From: Wagnerdoeblera sp046292685
Lineage (GTDB): Bacteria > Pseudomonadota > Alphaproteobacteria > Rhodobacterales > Rhodobacteraceae
Direction of reading: 5' to 3'
Length of the DNA stretch: 64,000 nt
NCBI RefSeq assembly: GCF_046292685.1
Contig: NZ_JBKBQM010000001.1
Coordinates: 1-64,000, forward strand
The translations under genes and the position numbers were made by a program. The notes beneath the pieces are model-generated. The model searched no databases. It saw nothing but the letters and a program-made list of their open reading frames with translations, and was not told the origin of the DNA. Below are positions 9,237 to 17,774 of the stretch, piece by piece. Within the stretch, counting starts at the first letter, position 1, and the number at the start of each line of letters is the position of its first letter.

Positions 9237-11078
9237 ATGTTCCGGTTTTTCGAATCCCTGGTCGACCCGTATCAACCCTATCCGCAGTCGGATGCCCCGC
9301 CGCGGCGGCTTTGGCCGTTCCTGCGCGAATACGTGCTGCCGTTCCGCAAGGTGTTTGCGGTTACGGGGATATTCTCGATTCTGATCGCCGCGGGCGATGT
9401 CGCGCTGATCTGGTATGTCGGCCGCATCGTCGACCTGCTGGCTTCGGGCGAACCTGCGCAGGTGCTGGCGGCGCACGGCTGGGAATTCCTTGCGGTGGCG
9501 CTGGTGGTGGCGGTGGTGCGGCCGCTGGTATCGGGCACCGGAACGGCGTTGCTGCACAACACCATCCTGCCCAACTTCGGCACCATGATCCGCTGGCGCG
9601 CCCACCGGCATGTGCTGCGCCAGCCCGTGGGCTGGTTCGAAGGCGATTTCGCCGGCCGCATCGCCAACCGCATCATGCAGACCCCGCCCGCCGCGGGGGA
9701 TGCGGTGTTCCAGACCTTCGATGCCATGGCCTTCGGCATCGTCACGGTGGTGGGGGCAGGCGTTCTGCTGGCCGATGCCGACCCCTGGCTTCTGGTGCCG
9801 CTGGTCGTGTGGTTTGCGGCCTATGCCTGGCTGGTGCGCTGGACGATCCGCCACGCGGGGCCCGCGTCCAAGGCCAGCGCCGATGCCCGCAGCGCCATCA
9901 CGGGCCGCGTCGTCGATGCCTACACCAACATCCACTCGGTCAAGCTGTTCGCCCACCACGACCGCGAAATCGCCTATGCCCGCGAAGCGATCGAGACGGC
10001 GCGGCAGAAGTTCCAGCAGGAGATGCGCATCATCGTGCGCATGGACATCACGCTGACGGTGCTGAACGGGTTGCTCATCACCTCGGTCATCTTCTGGGCC
10101 GGGGTGCTGTGGTATCAGGGCGCGGCGTCGGTGGGCGCGGTGGCGGCGGCGGCCACGCTTGTGTTGCGGCTGAACAACCTGACCTATTGGCTGATGTGGG
10201 CCACCACCGGCCTTGTGCAGGCCCTGGGCACCGTGGCCGAGGGGATGGAAACCATCGCCCAGCCTGTCACCGTGCTGGATGCGCCGGGCGCCCGGCCGCT
10301 GGAATGGCGCGAAGGCCGGATCGTGTTCGACAACGCCCGCCACCATTACGGCCGCGACAGCGGCGGGCTGCAAGGCGTGAACCTGACCATCGCACCGGGC
10401 GAAAAGGTGGGTCTGGTCGGCCGGTCCGGCGCGGGCAAGACCACGCTGGTCAAGTTGCTGCTGCGGTTCTACGACCTCGAAGGCGGGCGGATCCTGATCG
10501 ACGGGCAGGATATCGCGCAGGTCACGCAAGACAGCCTGCGCCGCCGCATCGGCATGGTGCAGCAGGATTCCTCGCTTCTGCACCGTTCGGTGCGCGACAA
10601 CATCCTGTATGGCCGTCCCGAGGCGACCGAGGCCGAAATGATCGCGGCCGCCCGCCGGGCCGAGGCGCACGATTTCATCCTGACGCTGCAAGACCCCGAA
10701 GGCCGCAAGGGCTATGATGCCCATGTCGGCGAACGCGGGGTCAAACTTTCGGGCGGGCAGCGGCAGCGCATCACCCTTGCCCGCGTGATCCTGAAGGACG
10801 CGCCCATCCTGGTGCTGGACGAGGCGACATCGGCGCTGGACAGCGAGGTCGAGGCCGCGATCCAGGATACGCTTTACCGCGTGATGCAGGGCAAGACGGT
10901 CATCGCCATTGCGCACCGCCTTTCCACCATCGCCGCGATGGATCGCATCGTGGTGCTGGACCAGGGCCGCGTGGTCGAGGACGGCAGCCATGCCGCGCTG
11001 CTGGCGCGCGGCGGCATCTATGCCGGCCTGTGGGCGCGGCAATCGGGCGGGTTCATCGGCAGCGAGGCCGCGGAATGA
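9237..11078 (+). CDS. ABC exporter half-transporter (TMD-NBD), first of a pair
   Basis: A 613-residue type IV ABC exporter with an N-terminal six-helix membrane domain and a C-terminal nucleotide-binding domain. The NBD has Walker A 'GRSGAGKTT' near residue 397, Q-loop 'GMVQQDSSLL', signature 'LSGGQRQRI' near residue 503, Walker B 'ILVLDEATS', D-loop 'SALDSE' and H-loop 'IAHRLSTIA', so it looks catalytically intact. The ATG at 9237 is chosen because GGAAG precedes it by a normal distance. The second half-transporter, two genes on, is a clear paralogue, so a heterodimer is likely. The substrate cannot be told from sequence. Confidence 0.9.
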   Translation: MFRFFESLVDPYQPYPQSDAPPRRLWPFLREYVLPFRKVFAVTGIFSILIAAGDVALIWYVGRIVDLLASGEPAQVLAAHGWEFLAVALVVAVVRPLVSGTGTALLHNTILPNFGTMIRWRAHRHVLRQPVGWFEGDFAGRIANRIMQTPPAAGDAVFQTFDAMAFGIVTVVGAGVLLADADPWLLVPLVVWFAAYAWLVRWTIRHAGPASKASADARSAITGRVVDAYTNIHSVKLFAHHDREIAYAREAIETARQKFQQEMRIIVRMDITLTVLNGLLITSVIFWAGVLWYQGAASVGAVAAAATLVLRLNNLTYWLMWATTGLVQALGTVAEGMETIAQPVTVLDAPGARPLEWREGRIVFDNARHHYGRDSGGLQGVNLTIAPGEKVGLVGRSGAGKTTLVKLLLRFYDLEGGRILIDGQDIAQVTQDSLRRRIGMVQQDSSLLHRSVRDNILYGRPEATEAEMIAAARRAEAHDFILTLQDPEGRKGYDAHVGERGVKLSGGQRQRITLARVILKDAPILVLDEATSALDSEVEAAIQDTLYRVMQGKTVIAIAHRLSTIAAMDRIVVLDQGRVVEDGSHAALLARGGIYAGLWARQSGGFIGSEAAE

Positions 11079-12013
11079 CCGGGCGGTCGGCACGCCGTCT
11101 GGCATGGAAGGCACGCGGTCTGCTGGCGCTGGGGCTGGCAATGATGCTGGCGGCGCTGGCCAGCGGCGCGGCGGGGCATGGGCTGGCGGGCTTTGTGCTG
11201 GTGACCGCCGGTTTCGTCGCGGCGCGGCTTCTGGCGCGACCCTGGCTGCTGACCCGGCTTGCGCAGCCGGGCGGGGCGCAGGCACTTTCGCGGGACATCG
11301 CCGGCCAGGTCCTGCTGGTGCTGGTGCTGTTCTGGATGGGGGTCGGGTTTGCGGCGCTGACCGGATGGCGGCCCGATTTGCCCCTTTGGTTGCCGCCCGT
11401 GGCCTGCCTTGGCGCCGGGGCCCTGTCGCGGGCGATCTGGCGCCCGATGCCGCCCGAGATGGACCGCTTTCTGGACGAGGCGACCGAGACGCTGACCCGG
11501 ATGGCCGACAGCCTGGCCGAAGACGGGTCCGGCGACGACGCCCGGGCCGAAGCTGCCGCGGCGGCAATGATGGTCGCGCTCGATGCCTTGCCGGCCAGCG
11601 GGGTGCCGCACCACAGCATCGGCGATGCCGCCTTGCCGCCGATGGCCGACATGCCGTTCTGGACCTATACCAACCTGCTGTTCGACCGCGCCCGCGCCCA
11701 TGAAACCGACCGCGACATCCGCGCACTGGTCATCGGCATCACCGATCCCTTCATCGCCACCAAGGCCGCCGGGCAAGAGGATCTGGACGCAGCCTTCGAC
11801 CTGGTGGCGGCGCATGGCGGAGAGCAGGCGCTGTATTGCTTTGAAATGCAGACCGTCGCCTTGCTGGATGTCTTTCCCGATGCCTGGCGCGACATGCCCG
11901 CGCCCGAACGCTTGCGCGACTTTGCCGGCTCGCTCTCGGGCCAGATCGCCGACCGCTACCGCGACCTTGCCGCGCTGGTGGAACGCCTGCAGCAAAAGGC
12001 CGAAAGCACATGA
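11075..12013 (+). CDS. Membrane protein of unknown function between two ABC half-transporters
   Basis: A 312-residue protein that I do not recognise. The N-terminal ~130 residues hold about four hydrophobic segments arranged as two close pairs: 'LLALGLAMMLAALASG', 'AGFVLVTAGFVAARLL', 'VLLVLVLFWMGVGFAAL' and 'LPLWLPPVACLGAGAL'. The remainder is a soluble, acidic and helical domain with 'METQTVALLDVFPDAW'-like helices. Both ends overlap the flanking ABC genes by four bases (ATGA), so all three should be co-translated in fixed ratio. This suggests an accessory subunit or regulator of the exporter, which is inference only. No catalytic motif is visible. Confidence 0.6.
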   Translation: MTGRSARRLAWKARGLLALGLAMMLAALASGAAGHGLAGFVLVTAGFVAARLLARPWLLTRLAQPGGAQALSRDIAGQVLLVLVLFWMGVGFAALTGWRPDLPLWLPPVACLGAGALSRAIWRPMPPEMDRFLDEATETLTRMADSLAEDGSGDDARAEAAAAAMMVALDALPASGVPHHSIGDAALPPMADMPFWTYTNLLFDRARAHETDRDIRALVIGITDPFIATKAAGQEDLDAAFDLVAAHGGEQALYCFEMQTVALLDVFPDAWRDMPAPERLRDFAGSLSGQIADRYRDLAALVERLQQKAEST

Positions 12014-13842
12014 AGATCGCCGACCTGATCGCCCCGTTTTCCCCCGCCGAAGGTCCGCCGCCCCGCACGCTGGGCGCCTTCATGGTGTGGGGGCTCAAGG
12101 GATCGTGGCCCGTGCTTTGGGTCGCCACGGCGCTGTCGGCGGCGGCAGGGGTCAGCGAGGTGGTGTCGGCGATGATCCTGGGCGCGGTGATCGACGCGGC
12201 GAATGCCTCGGCGCGCGATGCGTTTTTCGGGGCGCATGCGCTGCTGCTGGCAGGGTTCGTGGCCTTCTACCTGCTGGCGCGGCCGATGATCTTTGCGCTT
12301 TCCTCGGCCGCGAACTCGGTGGTGATCGGACCCAACGTCATGCCGCTGGTGCTGTCGCGGCTGCACCGCTGGACGATGGGGCAGGCGGTGACGTTTTTCG
12401 ACAACGACTTTGCCGGGCGGATCGCCACCAAGCAGATGCAGACCGCCCGCGCCATCACCGATGTCGCCACCGAGGTCATCAACACCGTCGCCTTTGCGCT
12501 GGCCTCGATCCTCGGGTCGGTCGTGTTCCTGCTGGCGATCGATGCCCGGGTCGCGCTGGCTCTGGCGGTGTGGCTGGGGGCCTATGTCGTGCTGATCCGG
12601 TTTTTCCTGCCGCGGGTGCGCAGCACCTCGGCGGCGCGGGCGGCGGCGCGGGCCAACGTGACCGGGCAGGTGGTCGATACCATCACCAACATCAAGACGG
12701 TCAAGCTGTTCGCCCATGCCGACCACGAAGACCGCGCCGCGCTGCGCTCGATGGGGCTATATCGTGAAAAGTCCATCGACTTCGGGGTGATCTCGGCCTG
12801 GTTCCGGCTGGCGCTGATGACGCTGGCCGGGGCGCTGCCGGTGCTGCTGATCGGCGGCACGCTGCTGTTGTGGCAACAGGGCACCGCGACCACCGGCGAT
12901 GTGGCGGCAGCGGGCACCATCGCCATTCGCATCGCGCAGATGACCGGCTGGGTCAGCTTTACGCTGATGACCATCTACGCCAACGTCGGCGAGGTCGAAG
13001 ACGGTATGCGCACCCTGACCCCGCCCCACGCCCTGACCGATGCGCCGGGCGCGACGCGGCTGGAACGGGTGCGCGGCGAGATCCGCTTCGATCATGTCGG
13101 CTTTGCCTATGGGCGGGATACGGGCGGGGTGCAGGATATTGACCTGACCATCCGCCCCGGCGAAAGGCTGGGCATCGTCGGGGCCTCGGGCGCGGGCAAA
13201 TCCACGCTGGTCTCGCTGTTGTTGCGGCTTTACGACACCGAGCAGGGTGCCTTGCGGATCGACGGCCAGGACGTGCGCGGCGTCACGCAGGAATCGTTGC
13301 GCCGGCAGATCGCCATGGTCACGCAGGAAACCGCGATGTTCAACCGATCCGCCCGCGACAACATCCTGTATGGCCGCCCCGATGCCACCGAGGACGAAAT
13401 CATCGCCGCAGCAAAAGCCGCCGAGGCGCACGATTTCATCCTGACCTTGCAGGATCACAAGGGTCGCAAGGGCTATGACGCCCATCTGGGCGAACGCGGG
13501 GTCAAGCTTTCGGGCGGGCAGCGGCAGCGCATCGCGTTGGCGCGCGCTTTTCTGAAGGATGCCCCCATCCTGGTGCTGGACGAGGCGACCAGCGACCTGG
13601 ACAGCGAGGTCGAGGCCCAGATCCAGAGCGCCTTGACACGGGTGATGCAAGGCAAGACCGTGCTGGCCATCGCGCACCGGCTTTCGACCATTGCCGAGAT
13701 GGACCGCATCGTGGTGATGGAAGCGGGGCGGATCGTGGAACAGGGCAGCCATGCCGAACTGCTGGCGGCCGGGGGGCTTTATGCCCGTTACTGGAACCGC
13801 CAGTCGGGCGGTTTCCTGGGGCTGGAGGAGGCCGCGCAATGA
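12010..13842 (+). CDS. ABC exporter half-transporter (TMD-NBD), second of a pair
   Basis: A 610-residue ABC exporter, paralogous to the gene at 9237. Long blocks around the NBD are nearly identical ('LSGGQRQRIALARAFLKDAP', 'AHRLSTIAEMDRIVVM'). Walker A is 'GASGAGKST', Walker B 'ILVLDEATS', D-loop 'SDLDSE'. Both NBDs retain the Walker B glutamate and signature, so neither half is obviously degenerate as in some heterodimers. The N-terminal six-helix domain starts after 'MKIADLIAPFSPAEG'. Start at 12010 overlaps the stop of the membrane protein gene by four bases. The probable role is an exporter of lipid, peptide or drug-like substrate across the inner membrane. Confidence 0.9.
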   Translation: MKIADLIAPFSPAEGPPPRTLGAFMVWGLKGSWPVLWVATALSAAAGVSEVVSAMILGAVIDAANASARDAFFGAHALLLAGFVAFYLLARPMIFALSSAANSVVIGPNVMPLVLSRLHRWTMGQAVTFFDNDFAGRIATKQMQTARAITDVATEVINTVAFALASILGSVVFLLAIDARVALALAVWLGAYVVLIRFFLPRVRSTSAARAAARANVTGQVVDTITNIKTVKLFAHADHEDRAALRSMGLYREKSIDFGVISAWFRLALMTLAGALPVLLIGGTLLLWQQGTATTGDVAAAGTIAIRIAQMTGWVSFTLMTIYANVGEVEDGMRTLTPPHALTDAPGATRLERVRGEIRFDHVGFAYGRDTGGVQDIDLTIRPGERLGIVGASGAGKSTLVSLLLRLYDTEQGALRIDGQDVRGVTQESLRRQIAMVTQETAMFNRSARDNILYGRPDATEDEIIAAAKAAEAHDFILTLQDHKGRKGYDAHLGERGVKLSGGQRQRIALARAFLKDAPILVLDEATSDLDSEVEAQIQSALTRVMQGKTVLAIAHRLSTIAEMDRIVVMEAGRIVEQGSHAELLAAGGLYARYWNRQSGGFLGLEEAAQ

Positions 13843-13879
13843 CGCCTTGCGGCGCAGGACAGAAACGCAGGAACCCGGC

Positions 13880-15100
13880 ATGGACGTAACGGTCGAGCGC
13901 CTTGGCCACCTGGGCGATGGCGTGGCGCGCGGCCCCGAGGGGCCGGTTTTCGTGCCTGGCGCATTGCCGGGCGAGGTGGTGGCAGGCACCCTGGCGGGCG
14001 ACCGGCTGGAAGGCGCGCGGATCGTGACGCCTTCGCCGCATCGCCGCAAACCGCCTTGCGCCCATGCCCGCACCTGCGGCGGCTGCGCCTTGCAGCACGC
14101 CGACGATGCCTTCGTCGCCCGCTGGAAGCTGGAGGTGGTGCGCGCCGCGCTGGCGGGGCAAGGGCTGGCGGCCGAAGTGACCGGCCCTGCCACCTCGCCA
14201 CCGCAGTCGCGGCGGCGGGCCACGCTGGCCGGGCGCCGCACCAAGGCCGGGGTCACGCTGGGGTTTCACATGCGCGGTGCCGATCAGCTGGTGGCGGTGC
14301 CGAACTGCCAGTTGCTGGCGCCGGGCCTCATGGCCGCCTTTCCGGCGCTGGAGGCGCTGGTCCGGGCCGGCGCCTCGCGCAAGGGGGAACTGGCGCTGAC
14401 GGTCACCGAAACCGCAAGCGGCCCCGATGTGGCGGTCGCGGGCGGCAAACCGCTGGACGCCGCCTTGGTGCAAGACCTGGCGGCGCTGGCCGAAACCCAC
14501 CGCCTGGCACGCCTGACCTGGGATGCGGAAGTGGTGGCGCTGCGGGCGCAACCGATGGTGTCCCTTGGCAAGGCCAGGGTGCCGCTGCCGCCGGGTGCCT
14601 TTCTGCAGGCGACCGCCGCCGGCGAAGCGGCCTTGCTGGCGGCGGTGCGCGAGGCGGTCGGCCCGGCGCGAAAGGTGGTGGACCTGTTTGCCGGATGCGG
14701 CACCTTTGCCTTGCCGCTGGCGGAAACCGCCGAGGTTCACGCCGTCGAAGGCGATGCGGCGCTGACCGCGGCGCTTGCCGCCGCGGCGCGGACGGCGCCG
14801 GGGCTGAAACCCGTAACGGTCGAAACCCGCGACCTGTTCCGCCGCCCCTTGCTGCCCGACGAATGTCGCTGCGAAGCCGTGGTGATCGACCCGCCGCGCG
14901 CCGGGGCCGAGGCGCAGGTGGCCGAGATCGCCCGCGCCCGGGTGCCGGTGGTGGCGATGGTGTCGTGCAACCCTGTCACCTTTGCCCGCGATGCCCGGGC
15001 CCTGGTCGCCGCCGGCTACCGGCTGGGCACGGTGCAGGTGGTGGACCAGTTCCGCTGGTCCACCCATGTCGAACTGGCGGCACGGTTTGCGTTGGGCTGA
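13880..15100 (+). CDS. Class I SAM-dependent RNA m5U methyltransferase, RlmD/TrmA family
   Basis: A 406-residue member of the RumA/TrmA family (COG2265). It has a TRAM-like N-terminus, then Cys60, Cys66 and Cys69 in 'CAHARTCGGCALQH', with a fourth Cys in 'VPNCQLL', as in the 4Fe-4S cluster of RlmD. SAM binding is 'VVDLFAGCGTFALPLAE', then 'IDPPRAGAEAQ', and the catalytic nucleophile is in 'MVSCNPVTFARD'. The likely product is 5-methyluridine in 23S rRNA or tRNA; the exact site cannot be told. The ATG at 13880 follows a GCAGGAA ribosome site. The gene is 37 bases downstream of the ABC operon on the same strand. Confidence 0.85.
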   Translation: MDVTVERLGHLGDGVARGPEGPVFVPGALPGEVVAGTLAGDRLEGARIVTPSPHRRKPPCAHARTCGGCALQHADDAFVARWKLEVVRAALAGQGLAAEVTGPATSPPQSRRRATLAGRRTKAGVTLGFHMRGADQLVAVPNCQLLAPGLMAAFPALEALVRAGASRKGELALTVTETASGPDVAVAGGKPLDAALVQDLAALAETHRLARLTWDAEVVALRAQPMVSLGKARVPLPPGAFLQATAAGEAALLAAVREAVGPARKVVDLFAGCGTFALPLAETAEVHAVEGDAALTAALAAAARTAPGLKPVTVETRDLFRRPLLPDECRCEAVVIDPPRAGAEAQVAEIARARVPVVAMVSCNPVTFARDARALVAAGYRLGTVQVVDQFRWSTHVELAARFALG

Positions 15101-15106
15101 GCGCCC

Positions 15107-15874
15107 TCAGCCCGCCACGAAGGGCCGCAGCACCACGCCGGACGCCGTCAGCCGGGCGCGGAGGCCTTGCGCCATCGCCAGCGCCGCCGGTCCGTCGCCG
15201 TGCACGCAGATCGAATGGGCCTCCAGCCGGATCGGCGGGCCGCCATCAGCCACCGGCATCAACCCGCTGTCCAGAAACCGCAGCAGCCGGTCGCAGGCGG
15301 CGTCGGCATCGTGGATCATGGCACCGGGCTGGCTGCGCGGGACCAGCCGGCCATTGGGCAGGTAACCGCGATCGGCGAAGATTTCGGAAAAGACCGTAAG
15401 GCCCTCGGCGCGGGCGGCCTGTTCCAGCGCGGTGCCGGAGATTGCCAGCACGGCCAGCCCGCCGGGCAACGCGGCAACGGCCCGGGCGATTGCGCCTGCC
15501 ACTTCTGCATCGTCGGCGGCCAGGTTGGCCAGCGCGCCATGCGGCTTGACATAGGCGACCCGCGCGCCCGCAAGCGCCGCCAGCCCTTGCAGCGCGCCGA
15601 CCTGGGCCGCAACCATGCGCCCGATTTCGCCCGGCGCCATCGGAATGACCCGGCGCCCGAAACCGGCCCGATCCTGATAGCCGGGATGCGCCCCGACCGT
15701 GACCCCGCATTCCACCGCTCGGCGAAGCGTGGCGAACATCGTTTCGGGGTCGCCGGCATGGCCGCCGCAGGCGATGTTGGCGCTGGTCACCACCTGCAGC
15801 AAGGCGGCGTCTTCGCCCATGCTCCAGGGCCCATAGCCTTCGCCCAGATCGGAATTGAGGTCGATGGTCCGCAT
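15107..15874 (-). CDS. pxpA: 5-oxoprolinase subunit A (LamB/YcsF family)
   Basis: A 255-residue LamB/YcsF-family protein that starts 'MRTIDLNSDLGEGYGPW', with 'SANIACGGHAGDPETM', 'GAHPGYQDRAGFGRR' and 'VKPHGALANL' blocks. With PxpB and PxpC it hydrolyses 5-oxoproline (pyroglutamate) to glutamate using ATP. The usual biotin-carboxylase-like PxpB/PxpC partners are not next to it here, so it is an orphan subunit within this window. An AAGGGGGG ribosome site precedes the ATG at 15874. It runs convergent with the RNA methyltransferase, whose stop lies 6 bases away. Confidence 0.9.
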   Translation of the reverse strand: MRTIDLNSDLGEGYGPWSMGEDAALLQVVTSANIACGGHAGDPETMFATLRRAVECGVTVGAHPGYQDRAGFGRRVIPMAPGEIGRMVAAQVGALQGLAALAGARVAYVKPHGALANLAADDAEVAGAIARAVAALPGGLAVLAISGTALEQAARAEGLTVFSEIFADRGYLPNGRLVPRSQPGAMIHDADAACDRLLRFLDSGLMPVADGGPPIRLEAHSICVHGDGPAALAMAQGLRARLTASGVVLRPFVAG

Positions 15875-15912
15875 CCTGCCCCCCTTGCCTGTCCCTTGCC
15901 TTGTGCCGCAGG

Positions 15913-15946
15913 CAGCTTGCACCTTTGCCGTTTGGGCGGCAAGCTG
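15913..15946. promoter_or_regulatory. Inverted repeat in the divergent pxpA/thioesterase intergenic region
   Basis: CAGCTTGC (15913-15920) and GCAAGCTG (15939-15946) are perfect inverted copies with an 18-base spacer. It lies between the divergent starts at 15874 and 15974, where a shared operator or a leader hairpin would sit. No regulator gene is adjacent. Confidence 0.4.
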
Positions 15947-15973
15947 GCGCCGACCGCCATGCAAGGGCCCGCC

Positions 15974-16417
15974 ATGACCCAACGCCTGCCCCCTGGCCGC
16001 CGCGCCGACTATGCCGCCTTTCATGCCCACACCACGAGGTGGAACGACAACGACGTATACGGCCATCTGAACAACGTGGTGCATTACGCGCTGTTCGACA
16101 GCACCGTGAACGCCTGGCTGATCGCGCGCGGGCTTCTGGACCCGGCGCGGGGGGCGCAGATCGGGCTGGTGGCAGAAACCGGCTGCCGCTACCACGCCGA
16201 AATGGGCTACCCCGACCGGATCACCGCGGGCCTGCGGGTGGCGCGGCTGGGCGGGTCTTCGGTGCGCTACGAACTGGGTCTGTTTCGCAACGACGACGAC
16301 CTTGCCGCGGCCGAGGGGTTTTTCGTCCATGTCTATGTCGATGCGGTCAGCCGCCGGCCGGCGCCGCTGGCCGAACCGCTGCGGGCCGCCTTGCAGACGC
16401 TGGTGCGGCCGGGCTGA
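15974..16417 (+). CDS. Acyl-CoA thioesterase, hotdog fold (4HBT family)
   Basis: A 147-residue single-hotdog protein with the 4HBT signature 'RWNDNDVYGHLNNVVHYALFD' (given here in part), where the Asp and the following helix form the active site of YbgC/FadM-type thioesterases. Such enzymes hydrolyse acyl-CoA esters in the cytoplasm; the chain length preference cannot be read. The ATG at 15974 follows AAGGG by a normal spacing; an upstream in-frame ATG at 15959 would add five residues. It is divergent from pxpA and runs into the convergent polysaccharide gene at 16422 with a 4-base gap. Confidence 0.85.
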   Translation: MTQRLPPGRRADYAAFHAHTTRWNDNDVYGHLNNVVHYALFDSTVNAWLIARGLLDPARGAQIGLVAETGCRYHAEMGYPDRITAGLRVARLGGSSVRYELGLFRNDDDLAAAEGFFVHVYVDAVSRRPAPLAEPLRAALQTLVRPG

Positions 16418-16421
16418 GGCC

Positions 16422-17774
16422 TCAGACCTTGCGCCGCGCGGACAGCGTTTCGGTCGCGCGCATCTGCAGCGGCCCAAGCCCCCGTAACGCCCAGGCACCC
16501 AGCCCTGCGGCCAGAATCATCGCCCAGGCCAGCAGGCGCCGCATGCGGCCGCGCCGGCGGCTTTGCCGGGTCGGCAGATCGGGCAGTGCAATGACCGGGC
16601 GCAAGTCCAGCGCACGCTGCATCTGGCGGGCCGAACGCAGCACAGGGTTGCGCAGGTCCAGCGCCAGCGCCAGCCCCAGCGCGGCCATCAGGCTGCCGAA
16701 CACGCCGAACACCATCATCTTGCGCCGGCCCGACGCCAGCGGATAGTCGGGCGGCAAGGCCGTTTCCAGCACCTGGAAACGCTCGGTCTGGCGTTCGCTG
16801 TCCAGCCGCTGGCTGGTTTCGGCCTCGGCACGGCGGCGATTGATGACCGAATACTGGTCCTGCAACTGCTGCAACCGGCGGGCAAAGGTGCCCAGCGTGG
16901 TTTCCACGTTGGGCGCGCGGTTCACGGCGGCCTCGACCTCGGCCCGGCGCGCCAGGGCCGCGCTGCGCTGGGTTTCCAACCCGGCGATCTGCGCCTGCAA
17001 GGCCGTGATCTGCCGTTGTTCGATGGCGCGCGGGCTGCCACCCGCCTGCAACGCCGCGAGTTCCTGCCGCAGGTCCAGCAATTGCAGGTCGAGATCGCGC
17101 AACGTGGCATCGAGCCGGCCGATTTCGTCGCGCCGGGCCTGGATGCCATCGGGCAAGGCATCGACATTGGCGTTCTTGAAGGCGGTGATTTCGGCCTCCA
17201 GCGCCGCGATGGCACTGCCCAGACGCGCATCCTCGGCTGCGTAGAACTCCAGCGTTTCGCGCACGCGCTCGGATTGCTTCTGCTCGGTCAGGTCAAGCAC
17301 CCGCTGCGCCAGGTCGTTGGCGACATCCGCGGCCTTGTCGGGGTGGCTCAGCTGCACGACGATCAGCATGGCCGAAACCTGCTGTTCGCCGGCAAAGGGG
17401 TTGCCACCGGCACGCACGGTTTCGATGCGAATGGCCTTGCGCAGGGCCACGACGCGTTCGGTGGGCGTCATCGCCGGGGCGTCGGCAAAAAGCCCGTGGC
17501 GTTCGATCAGCGCCAGCATGTTGTCGCGGCTGGTCAATTCCTGTTCCAGCAGCTGCAACCGCTGGGCCGAGCGCGACACCGCATCGCCCGAAGCCGCCTC
17601 GGCGCTGACACGCGGCAGTTCCACCTGCAGGACCGCGGCGGTTTCATAGACCGGCCGGGTCTGCAGCACGACGAACAGCGTGGCCAGCGTGCCCGCCAGC
17701 ACAACCGCCAGAATCGCCAGCGACTGGCGACGGACCAGCGCAATCACATCGGCAAGGGTCTGGATGTTACCCAT
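16422..17774 (-). CDS. Polysaccharide chain-length determinant (Wzz/GNVR-type co-polymerase)
   Basis: A 450-residue inner-membrane protein. TM1 is near the N-terminus ('SLAILAVVLAGTLATLFVVLQ' region), followed by a long periplasmic stretch rich in heptad-like coiled coil ('AALEAEITAFKNANVD', 'DLQLLDLRQELAALQ'), then a second TM ('FGVFGSLMAALGLALAL') and a third hydrophobic segment at the C-terminus. There is no fused kinase domain. This is the layout of the polysaccharide co-polymerases that set chain length in Wzy-dependent export. Start at 17774 overlaps the end of the upstream BY-kinase-like gene by 8 bases, the usual split PCP-2b pairing. It marks the edge of the polysaccharide region. 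Confidence 0.8.
   Translation of the reverse strand: MGNIQTLADVIALVRRQSLAILAVVLAGTLATLFVVLQTRPVYETAAVLQVELPRVSAEAASGDAVSRSAQRLQLLEQELTSRDNMLALIERHGLFADAPAMTPTERVVALRKAIRIETVRAGGNPFAGEQQVSAMLIVVQLSHPDKAADVANDLAQRVLDLTEQKQSERVRETLEFYAAEDARLGSAIAALEAEITAFKNANVDALPDGIQARRDEIGRLDATLRDLDLQLLDLRQELAALQAGGSPRAIEQRQITALQAQIAGLETQRSAALARRAEVEAAVNRAPNVETTLGTFARRLQQLQDQYSVINRRRAEAETSQRLDSERQTERFQVLETALPPDYPLASGRRKMMVFGVFGSLMAALGLALALDLRNPVLRSARQMQRALDLRPVIALPDLPTRQSRRRGRMRRLLAWAMILAAGLGAWALRGLGPLQMRATETLSARRKV

Noticed and set aside
11075..12013. A permease or periplasmic-binding subunit of an importer
   Set aside because: The flanking ABC proteins are exporter-type TMD-NBD fusions, and this protein has neither a signal peptide/lipobox nor an EAA-type permease loop.
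16422..17774. Full-length BY-kinase (Wzc-type) fusion
   Set aside because: The protein ends with a third hydrophobic segment and has no Walker motifs; the ATPase-like part is encoded separately at 17767-18630.
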